A DNA stretch of 64,000 nt. Origin: Golubevia sp. BC0850 (taxonomy: Eukaryota; Basidiomycota; Exobasidiomycetes; Golubeviales; Golubeviaceae). Under the pieces are notes generated by a model. The model searched no databases. It saw only the letters and a program-made list of their open reading frames with translations, and was not told the origin of the DNA. The DNA is taken from assembly GCA_012976225.1 (NCBI GenBank), contig JAAVVG010000030.1:62001-126000 (forward strand). The letters are read 5' to 3'. Below, in pieces: positions 55,882 to 64,000 of this stretch (the stretch's first letter is position 1; each line of letters begins with the position of its first letter). The translations under genes and the position numbers were made by a program.

Positions 55882-58833
55882 CTATTCAGGAAGATGATCC
55901 ACAGCCATATCCTTACTCCAATAAACAGTACCAGACATGTTGCAAGGAGTTGCTCTACCACTAGATACATCAGCCAAAGTCAGTAAAACTCTACTGGTGG
56001 GAGAAGGAGAGTGTGAGATAGAATTTGAACTTGAACCTGATGATGGATGAGAAAAAGACGGAGAGTGAGCTCCAAAGCTCTTCTTTTGGACTCTACTTTG
56101 AAGGTAAGATGATGAAGATGAGAGATTAGCGTCAAAGCTTGAAGGGTCGGTGTGATTTAATCTCGAAGATACTTGAGCTAGAAGGGATTGATAGTCATTC
56201 GTCCTAACCTCGTCGAAAGAGCTCCTTCTTCCTCCTTGATCTTCCTTCTCGAATTGAGTTTGAGAATTGACGGAGAGAGGATCCACTCGGTCTTGATCTG
56301 GAGGATGCAGTGAAAGAGTAGGCAAGGTGTTTGAAGTCGGAATTAATGTTTGAAGTTCTTCTTCAAACATTTCTTCAAATATGGTTTCTTCTTCAAGACT
56401 TGTTTGAAGAGCTGAGAAGCTCTGAAATAACCTTTTTCTCTCTTGATTTAGATCCGTGATCAATTGTAATCTTGGGAGGGAGAACTCAGCTAGATCTTGC
56501 AACCATTCCCTACTCAACTTGGCCAAACTGAGCCCCGAAGAATCTCCATCATTGAATCTACCTCTCCTGGAGCGAGGTCCGACCTGGTGAAGGGCTCGAG
56601 ACTGATGAAAATCTGGAGGACTGAATGTGAGAGAAGAGTTGTAGATCCGATTGACGTTCAAAGCTGAAAGGTAAGAGCTTTTGAGCAGAGTTGAAGAGAG
56701 TTGAAATAGCCTTGGAATTAGATAAATGGAGGATAGAGAGAGTAAAGAAAGAAGTGTTCTCCAGACCTTTTCACCTTGAGGATCGGTCACCACTGGCTGT
56801 CGCGACGGGTAGGCTTCGCTTCTATCCTCTTGAAGATGATTGGAGAAGTCAGGTAACTCGTCTGTGTAGATGAAATGAACAAAAGCCTTGATAGTCTCGT
56901 AGCTCTCCTTCAAAATCAGTTGTCCGTCTTGAGCTTCCCTCATTCCACTTTCCAAAAGACTTGCGAGGTGAGGCCAGCGAGACAGCAGGACCAATTTGTG
57001 AGCGAAGACGGGAGGATGGGAACCTGAAGATGAGATAATTTGAAAGTCTGCAGGTGGTAGTAAATGACTTCTTTGGTCTAGAAATAGCGCTGAAAGATCC
57101 TTTGACAGACTAGGCGGAGAGGTTGGAATTCGAGACCGGAATCCTAGAGCTTCGTCTAAAAGCCCCTCGGATAAATGGAAGAGAGAACCATCTTTGGTTG
57201 AAGAACCTTCTTGATTTCCAAAAGTTATGACGCCTAGTTTGTCTTCCTGAAGTACTAGCATACCGGACTGATCCAAAGTCTCTTCTGGAACAAACGGAGC
57301 CAGAGAGGCCCAGATTCCTGTTCCAAGGTCCAGCACCAAAGCCTGCATTCGATTGGAGTAGGAGGCAGTTTGAGCTTCCAAGCATTCCCCATAAAGTACC
57401 AGTCTACTACCAAAGACTATCAGATCAGCCCTTCCCTTCCCAGCTTTTGCTAATTGACCTTTCTCCAACGAACCGCTTCCCACGGATCTCCAAAGCCTCT
57501 TTCCCGTATCGCCTTCTTCTATAGAGCTTGAAGAAGTAAGGCCATCTGTTTCCTGCTCCCAGCTTTTCCATCTCGTTATATACCCTTCGCCATCGAGTAG
57601 AAGGCCGTCTTCAGGTAAGACGTGAGCTCCTAGCTCGTCTCTACCGCCAACAATTAGAATTGGAGGTACTTGTATGCTCTTAGTTTGCGAGAAATTGAAG
57701 TTGGAACTTGATGAGATTGAAGGTAGAAGGATAGAAGAATGAGAATACCTTTGAGGGATTCTGAAGGTGGGCGACCATTTCAAAGTTGAGAGGTCCAGAA
57801 TTTGGAGACTTCCTAAGACGTAAGTGAAGGATCTCTCGCGTCGATAACCTCCTACCACGATGAGATAAGGAGACCCAGATGAGTATACGACAGTCGAAGA
57901 GTGCAGAAGTCTGGGAGCAAAAGCTTGAACCGAAGCTTGTCTGGATTGGAAGGACTGTTCGACGAGTCTGTCGTCTATTTCGTCTTCAAGCTTTCCCAGA
58001 AACGCTTCTACGTCGATTTGCTCGTCCACATCCATATTCTCAGTCGAGAAATCCGTTGGGTATCCCGATCCAAGAGCATCTTGTTCATCCTGAACCGAGT
58101 CCTCCGTGAGCTCTGGCCTCTCTTCCAAAGCCAAATCTAGCCAGCTTTCCGTTTGCACGTCCCAGATTGACATTTCATGTTCAGCCGTACCAGAGAGACC
58201 AACTCCACCGATTGCGATGACGTAGTTGCGACCATCTAGCTGATAGGAGGAGAGAGAGTTGCCGTATAACGGCCCAGGTCCAGATCCAAGCGGACGCTGT
58301 GAGCGAACAAAGAATACGAATTAGTATTCTGAGCTGCAGTAGGACTTCGCTTTTCCCTCGAGAAGGAAAGAGAGAAGATTTCTTCCAACCTCCAAGCGAC
58401 CTCAGCAGTTTCTGCTGATAAGCCGTTACACCCTCTTGGAACTCCCTCTCTTCGCTGCGAGTAATTCCTAGCTTTTCCTACCAAGATCCTTACAGCATCA
58501 GCGTCCATAGACTCACCTTAGACCTCTGCCATTCCAATGGTTCTCTGTCCAAATCCAGCCACTTGATCTGTCCTTCCACTCCAGCCTTTGGCCCTTCCTG
58601 ACCGAACCTCTCTTGTCCTCTATCGGCTCTTCCTCCGAGAATGTAGACTGTGTCTTTGATTCTAGTTGAAGAAGGCGAAGACGCGTTTGGTGGTAAGGGT
58701 TGACCTGGATGAGTTGAAAAGAGGGAGGCAGGAAATGAGCTGGCGGCTAATTAGAGCTTTTCAAATGCAATAGAGCATTTCCGATGCAATTCTTACCTTT
58801 GATTTGAAAACAGGAGTTTGATATACAAGGCAT
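55882..58833 (-). CDS. Kelch-repeat and BTB-domain protein
   Basis: Exons 58833-58797, 58704-58517 and 58296-55882 give 879 residues. N-terminal half: kelch-type repeats seen as DTVYILGGRADRG, NYVIAIGGVGLSG, YLIVVGGYRRERSFTYVLGS and ILIVGGRDELGAHVLPEDG, each with the Gly-Gly pair. Middle: a BTB domain, DFQIISSSGSHPPVFAHKLV then LLSRWPHLASLLESGM and IKAFVHFIYTDELPD. The C-terminal third is Ser-rich with a helical stretch EEETIFEEMFEEELQTL. The architecture resembles fission yeast Ral2, a Ras-pathway regulator, and it could equally be a Cullin-3 adaptor. The first exon is only 13 codons and less certain. It converges on TAF8 with a 312-bp gap. Confidence 0.75.
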
Positions 58834-59572
58834 TTTTGCAGATGATAAGATGATAGAATTAAAGAAGAGATGAAAGTTGTAGAAGTTCACTGATAAGGTT
58901 CACTTGCTTTATTATTTTTTATGTGTGAAGCACTCTATAGATCCAGAAGATGACTCTTAAATCGACTTGAATAATGTTCGAAAGGCGTTATAGACAATTT
59001 CGTAACAAATTATGAAGAAGGAGAGATGATGTTTCAAGATTTGAAGCTTGAAGGGAGAGGTTCGAAAGCGGGATGAAGTTGATCTCGGGCAACAACAGGC
59101 AAAACCAGTTTTGATTTCAATTCTCTCGGCTTTCGAAATGGAGTGGATTGTATGTGTCGAGAGTGGAATGGGGTCGAGACTCCAAAGGGGCAAAGAACAG
59201 AGGAGCAGAGAAGACTGCAAAGGGGGACATCAGATGTTGGCAGACAAATCTCGAACCCCTTCCCTTCTTATGTAGCCTACAAACATTCCCATGTCCCTTT
59301 CCAGAATGATACATGAGGTAGCAGATTCGAGTGAATTGAAGGGAGCAAACGAGATTTGAAGTTGAACTCCCCTTCAGGTCCATATTCCATCCCATTGTTG
59401 ACGGCCTTCTAACTCATCTCCCCGCCCCCCCCCCAAGTTTCTTGCTAGAAGGGTCCAAGTCTTGTTCTAGAAATTTTAGGTTCAACTACCACTACCACCC
59501 TCTAATTTCCACTTGGGTTATTCCAAGGATCTCTCTTCTCCGAAGTCGTCTTCTATGATCTCTAAAGTCCCG
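58834..59572. other. Intergenic, no gene supported
   Basis: Promoter side of the Kelch-BTB gene and 3' flank of the next gene. A poly-C tract lies at about 59425-59435. No coding sequence supported. Confidence 0.4.
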
Positions 59573-60580
59573 CTACCTCTGTCCTAATCGTCTTCCCTCT
59601 GCGATTATCCTATTCTCTATCTCTGAATTCAGCTCTATTTCTCTTTGAATCTCGAATGGTAGAAGAAGCGTTGACGTTGAATGATTACGGAGATCTATCT
59701 CTCGCTCGATTCTATTTCTGGGCTGGGAACGTCCCTTAGCGGTGTAATTGGAATTGAGAAGAGGTTGCTGACGTTTCGGTTTCTGTAAGTTCGAGTTAAA
59801 AATCTTTGGTTGAGAGTGAGAGTATGATTTGAGTGCTTGAACCTGTTGACTCGTTTGACTTGTTGACATTGGATGATGATGAGCTTGTCGAGAAGGATGA
59901 GAGTGTTGCTGGGATTGGGCTTGAGCATCTGAATGTGAAATTGATTGCACTATATGTGTACGATGAGTTCGAGGAGAAGAATGAGAGTCATAACGTGATG
60001 TAGAAGTAGACGGAGCTTGCAAATTGGAATGGCTTTGCTTAGGATTCGAGAGCAGCTGGGTTTGATAAATTGTTCTAACCTGTCCACCAGCTGATCTTGT
60101 CACATCTGAACTAGTTCTGATTCGTTCTCTACTCAATAGATTCTGCTGATTCGAAGACTGACGTGGAAAAAGATTTGGACGAGGCTGAGGCTGAGTTCGA
60201 GGTTGAGACTTCGGACCGGTTATAATCTGACTGGTGGAAGCAAATCTGACATGCTTTGAATGAGTGTTTGGTTTCACATCTGGGAGGTGGTTGGTAGATC
60301 TGGTCTGTCTATGAACTGTCGGAAGACTCTTCCCAGTGTTCCCAGTGAAGAGGTCCGAACCCTTTACCTCAGCTATGCCATTGTTCTCCTCTTCTAGTCT
60401 CTTTGAGTGACTGCGGTCTGATGAAATCGATTCGAAACTATAAGATGTGGCTGCAGTAGAGGTAGAAGGTAGAGGTTCAACTTTGAAGAAAGGATCTTTT
60501 TCCTTCTCGACTTCAGGTGTCCGTTGCTTACTTGACGGAAATTTGAAATTTGTGAAAGCTTCTCTGATTGCGTTGACCAT
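59573..60580 (-). CDS. Uncharacterised low-complexity protein
   Basis: Single open exon of 335 residues from MVNAIREAFTNFKFPSSK to EIENRIIAEGRRLGQR. The frame stays open upstream to 60937, but the hydrophobic, Phe-rich sequence there (HFFQVLLLSFFPPLPFSLS) looks like leader, so the internal ATG at 60580 is chosen. The body is Ser/Gln/His-rich and disordered. The C-terminal 40 residues are the most structured, with PFEIQREIELNSEIENRI predicted helical. No family recognised. It is divergent from the family B pseudogene, whose ATG lies 320 bp away. Confidence 0.45.
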   Translation of the reverse strand: MVNAIREAFTNFKFPSSKQRTPEVEKEKDPFFKVEPLPSTSTAATSYSFESISSDRSHSKRLEEENNGIAEVKGSDLFTGNTGKSLPTVHRQTRSTNHLPDVKPNTHSKHVRFASTSQIITGPKSQPRTQPQPRPNLFPRQSSNQQNLLSRERIRTSSDVTRSAGGQVRTIYQTQLLSNPKQSHSNLQAPSTSTSRYDSHSSPRTHRTHIVQSISHSDAQAQSQQHSHPSRQAHHHPMSTSQTSQQVQALKSYSHSQPKIFNSNLQKPKRQQPLLNSNYTAKGRSQPRNRIEREIDLRNHSTSTLLLPFEIQREIELNSEIENRIIAEGRRLGQR

Positions 60581-60900
60581 AAGATTTGAATTAAATTTGA
60601 GTAAGAAATGAAAAGAAAGAGAAAAAGGGAGAGGGGGAAAGAAGGAAAGAAGAAGAACTTGAAAAAAATGGGAAACCCACCCGGAGGCTGTGCTATCAAA
60701 GAAAGGCTCGCCTCTGCCGGTGTCGAATTTGAGTTGCAATGGCTCTAAATATGTACTTCGAGTGGATTGTTTGAATGGTGGAGCGTTGAGTATTGCGAAA
60801 AGACGGGAGGGGTGCGCAAAGGGAAGAGTACATTCCCTACATTGAGATTTGAGAGCGAGAGAAGTTCGGTTCTTCTTTTCGAACATCACATCGTTTCGGC

Positions 60901-62630
60901 ATGAATCAAAGCAAAGGTCAAGTTCGAATCCCACCAAATCTGGGCACTCTACCAGAAGAGATAGCAGGACAACTAGTAAGAAAAGTCAGATCTTGGACGG
61001 CACCAGAGGTTCAAGATGAGGAAATGAACCAAGAAGCAAGAAGGTTAGTCTACACTCTACCATCGATCTCTCCCTTTTCTCCCGTCTATTAGTCATGATC
61101 AAAAACTCATTCTTAGATAGTTTCAGTCGTCTTGAATCAACATCAGATTGAGAGACTCTACTCTCTTTGCCCTCTCTCTGACGTCCAAGTTCGGTCATCA
61201 AATCTTCTACCCATTCATTCTGAGAAACGTCTTCCTTCGACCATCTCACTTAGTATCCTTCTTACAATTCTGCAAAGAGAAGGTGAATCAGGAGCTTTGG
61301 TTATATCTTTTATGATGGTCCAATCAGTAGATGAAATCAAGAATCAAGTCTCGATCCCTCTCTCTCTCAACTCGACTCGCTAGTTTCTTCAACTTCAAAT
61401 CAGTACGACTCTTACAAGGCAGTGCCTCCCTCAGAACATAGTCTATATCTAAGCAGAGCATTAGAGATGGTGTGACTGATCTCTTCAGCAGGTTGAAGAC
61501 ACTTCAAACACTGGTCATCATCGGTACAGGGAAGCTACCTCTAGTAGAGAGTGACGAAGGAATTCAGGTCCCTCTCTCCTTCTTAGTCAATTCTCTCAAA
61601 CAACTTCAAATTGGTGGAACCTCAGACTTTGGGACTGCTGTGCCAGCCAACCAGGCCATCTGGCTACTCTGCTTCTGTCCTCTTCTACGTCAAGCGATTA
61701 TTTCTTTCTCAATCACTTCGGGCACCGAACCGTTTCTGAAAGAGTATCACGAGACTTTCAGTGATCTATCGAGAGTGAAAGAACTAGCTCTACAGGTTCA
61801 TTACCTTGAAGATCATGCACATAGAAACACTTGGTGGGGATTAGAGTGGGAACAGGAGAGGATCTGGAAAGCGGGGAACCGAAAGTCAGAAAATATCGCC
61901 AACTTTTTACTGGTGACAAAGGAATTGGTTTCTTCGGAAGTTTGAGTCGATTTATGGCACAGAAAAGGAGAGACTTATCTTCAGTCTCCTCAGACTCTCT
62001 TTCTGTGGTAGCAGAGAGATGGAAAGAGACGCTCAAGCACATGAGAGCCTTTGGGTTCAGTCGTTCTCAAGGGACACGAGTGGTCGACTATCGTCCCTTC
62101 CACTCACTCAAAGTTCTCTGCCTGGATGCAAACCTCCTTTGCTTTCTTGGTAACAAATCTGACCTGCATCTCCCCCCAAGCCTAAGTGTCATCCATCTCT
62201 CTCACCACAAATTCGACGAAGCTGAACCTCTGGATGAAGACTTTGGAGAGGAACTCTTACTGGCCCGGCTTCTCAGGTTATGACAGATTCCAAATCTGAA
62301 GACAGTCGCCGCTCCCAATCGTGGTTGGGACTCGTACTACAAAGAAGCTGTCTTGACCAGAAGCAAAGAACTCTGGGCGGAGAGAAGAAAACCGCTGAAA
62401 GGACTAGCGATGTTCACTAGTGGTAGGGTCGTGCTGCAACTATTGGATCCGAGGGAGATTCGTGAGTAGACCCATAATACTTTCTGATTCTGTTTCATCG
62501 TCAACCCCAAGTTGCCGATTTACTGAACCGACAACCTCCCCCCTGCCACCTCTCCATTTCAGCTGGCGACAAGTCGAAAGGAGAAAGCTGTCTTTCAATT
62601 GGCAGTCTATATCCTCCGTTTGAGATGTAG
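60901..62630 (+). pseudogene. F-box-like family B gene, several breaks
   Basis: Exon 1 (60901-61043) reads MNQSKGQVRIPPNLGTLPEE then IAGQLVRKVRSW and ends EARR at a GTTAGT donor, matching exon 1 of the copy at 32.4 kb. Exon 2, from about 61148, reads LFALSLTSKFGHQIFYPF, then after frame changes QVSIPLS, LDSLVSSTSNQYDSYKAVP, LKTLQTLVIIGTGKLPLVE, IWLLCFCPLLRQAI, NTWWGLEW, IANFLLVTKEL, a frame change at about 61935, HMRAFGFSRSQGTRVVDY, HLPPSLSVIHLSHH, an in-frame stop near 62281, then KELWAERRKPLKGLAMFTSG. A 101-nt intron (62462-62562) leads to the terminal exon GDKSKGESCLSIG ending PPFEM-stop at 62630. Three or four frameshifts and at least one stop make it a pseudogene, yet the splice sites of the last intron are intact. 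Confidence 0.65.
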
Positions 62631-63245
62631 GTTGATTCGATAGAGAGCCAGATGGAGAAGGGCAAGGACGAGATCGATGGGAAATTGAGAACGACAGAGA
62701 AGGAAATGAGCTTCTACATAGGCTTCAAGAAGCATAGTTATCTGTCCTTCAATATAATTCTAACGTTTTGAAGTTCTTCAACTTGCCAAGCTCATCGCTT
62801 CAGAACAGCACTTTCAAGCTTTGTGATGCGTGCTTTCGACTTTCGAGGCCTTTTCCTCTCATTCTAGCTTCTGAGCCTCTTGCTGATTTGTTTGGACCCT
62901 TTCCACATAAGATCATTCTGTTGAATGGCAAGATCTGACTCCGAGTTTCGGATAGGGAATGAATCTAGTTCGCAACGCTTTGGAAAAACGTAGAGTAGAG
63001 GAAGAAAGAGTGATTCTAGAGTTGGACCATCAAATTGCTGTTCCCTTCAAAGATCGTAGAGTGTCTTCATCTTCCCTTCAGATTTCTCACTTTCTCAGAA
63101 CATTTTTCTTGCGCTTTAGAGTATGGCTTGTTGTTTGTGCTTGGTTGATCGTTGAGAGAGAGTTCCCAACAAAGTTCGCTCTTCTCTCTCGCCAACCACC
63201 ACCTTCATCTATCCCTTACTCTCCTTCTCGATTCATTCATAAATC
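62631..63245. other. Intergenic, cofilin promoter side
   Basis: No supported gene. The right end (63090-63240) is pyrimidine-rich and probably the cofilin leader. Confidence 0.4.
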
Positions 63246-63816
63246 ATGGTGAGTTATCAGTTTCATGGATTCAAGTCAATCTCGGTATTCCCTTGGTCTT
63301 TGGAAAGTCCTCCTGGATACAGACAGCCACAGGACGAACGACACAGCATCAGCAGAGAGAACAACATCACAACAGTCTCTCCTCGTAACCCGTATTGAGA
63401 AACGCTGTACAGCTCTCAATCTAGCTCTCAGTTCATTCACTCAATTCATCTTTGCCGCTCTAATCAAGTCACGTTGATACGAGCTCATCCAACTATCAAT
63501 CCGTTCCATGAGCTCACCACCCGACCTCCTTTGCTCCTCTTTTCTCTCTCATCCTTCAGTCTTCCGGAGTCAAAGTTAACCAAGAATGTCTTCAGCAATT
63601 CCAAGAATTGAAACTGGGAAAGAAGACCAAGTACATCATCTATACCATCTCCAACAACCTCACAGAGATTGAAGTCTCAAAGACCTCTTCAAACCAGAGT
63701 TACGACGAGTTTGTAGCCGAACTACCTCCAACTGAATGTCGTTATGCTATCTACGATTTCGAGTATGAGTTACCTGGTGGAGAGGGAAAGAGGAACAAGA
63801 TCTGTTTCTTCACTTG
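63246..63816 (+). CDS. COF1: Cofilin (ADF/cofilin), 3' end outside window
   Basis: Actin-severing protein. The coding part of exon 1 is just the ATG (63246-63248), followed at once by GTGAGT; exon 2 is 63560-63816 and the rest lies beyond the window, whose end is intronic. The sequence reads M-SSGVKVNQECLQQFQELK then LGKKTKYIIYTISNNLTEIE, a normal cofilin N-terminus with the serine after Met that is phosphorylated in many species. DEFVAELPPTECRYAIYDF, EYELPGGEGKRNKICFFTW are the family core, including the actin-binding region start. The join at TG/G keeps the frame for the expected continuation. Confidence 0.9.
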
Positions 63817-64000
63817 GTGAGTCGGAGTGATACAGAGAGAGGATGTTGGAAAGAGAAAGCTCTGGGTTTGAGTAAGGCCGTCTCTCCTGTTGGAGGAGAC
63901 AGTATTAGCATTTTAAGACTCAGAAGAGACGAGAATGTTGAAGATCTAGCAACTCCACGTAAAGATCAAGTCCAGCACCAGGTCTCCCTCCTGGCTATCC

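Noticed and set aside
59425-59436. Poly-C run as a possible G-quadruplex on the minus strand
   Set aside because: A single homopolymer tract without the four spaced G-runs; not enough to claim a structure.
60905-60940. GTTCGAATCCC word resembling a tRNA B box
   Set aside because: It lies inside family B exon 1 coding sequence (GQVRIPPN) with no A box or cloverleaf around it.
62420-62623. Open frame with SWRQVERRKLSFN across the last family B intron
   Set aside because: Shared by chance with overlapping coding sequence; comparison of four copies shows the GDKS frame and its stop are the conserved ones.
1-64000. LTR elements, capsid-bearing elements, DNA transposons or LINEs
   Set aside because: I found no reverse transcriptase, integrase, transposase or paired terminal repeats by eye; only a weak SINE-like piece at 46.9 kb.

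Overview
The window is nuclear DNA from a fungus, most probably a basidiomycete. Genes are densely packed and rich in short GT-AG introns (mostly 36-140 nt), promoters are pyrimidine-rich, and the recognisable proteins are standard fungal housekeeping factors. TBCD alone has about 16 introns. I cannot place it below phylum with confidence; intron density would suit Pucciniomycotina or Agaricomycotina better than yeast-like lineages. I found no tRNA, rRNA, CRISPR array, LTR element or obvious DNA transposon. All gene models below were built by eye from splice signals, reading phase and protein-family similarity.

Layout. 0-1.5 kb: 3' part of BCP1. 1.8-6.4 kb: fragments of two F-box-like gene families plus an unresolved gene. 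6.6-17.2 kb: core block of RIO1 kinase, FAM192A/Fyv6-type splicing factor, tubulin cofactor D and a DUF1770/Atg43-like membrane protein. 17.3 kb: F-box relic. 18.8-29.3 kb: a SANT/Myb plus RRM protein, Swi5, the INO80 ATPase and the twin-cysteine mitochondrial protein Mix17. 29.7-34.4 kb: F-box-like family cluster with the only intact member. 35.5-45.7 kb: a conserved four-TM protein, a conserved secreted protein, a TauD-type sulfonate dioxygenase next to a cystathionine beta-synthase, and two small unknown genes. 46-47.1 kb: GC-richer, repeat-bearing island with a possible SINE-like piece. 48-50 kb: membrane-anchored heme oxygenase. 51.4-52.9 kb: another F-box-like mosaic. 53.2-60.6 kb: TAF8, a Kelch-BTB protein and a low-complexity protein. 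60.9-62.6 kb: an F-box-like pseudogene. 63.2 kb to the end: 5' part of cofilin.

The most unusual content is two dispersed multigene families, called A and B here. Family A has a canonical N-terminal F-box followed by leucine-rich sequence. Family B has a short F-box-like N-terminus, a long body and a characteristic separately spliced C-terminal exon. In 64 kb there are five A copies and four or five B copies. Only one A copy looks intact, and all B copies are truncated or broken. In three places A and B pieces lie next to each other or are fused, once as a head-to-head inverted junction and once with B sequence starting immediately after the stop codon of A. This looks like a rapidly turning-over pair of F-box-type families, and it is the best candidate here for something not described.

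Functional links among ordinary genes are modest: BCP1 and RIO1 (ribosome maturation), TauD and CBS (sulfur supply), INO80, TAF8 and Swi5 (chromatin, transcription, recombination), TBCD and cofilin (cytoskeleton).
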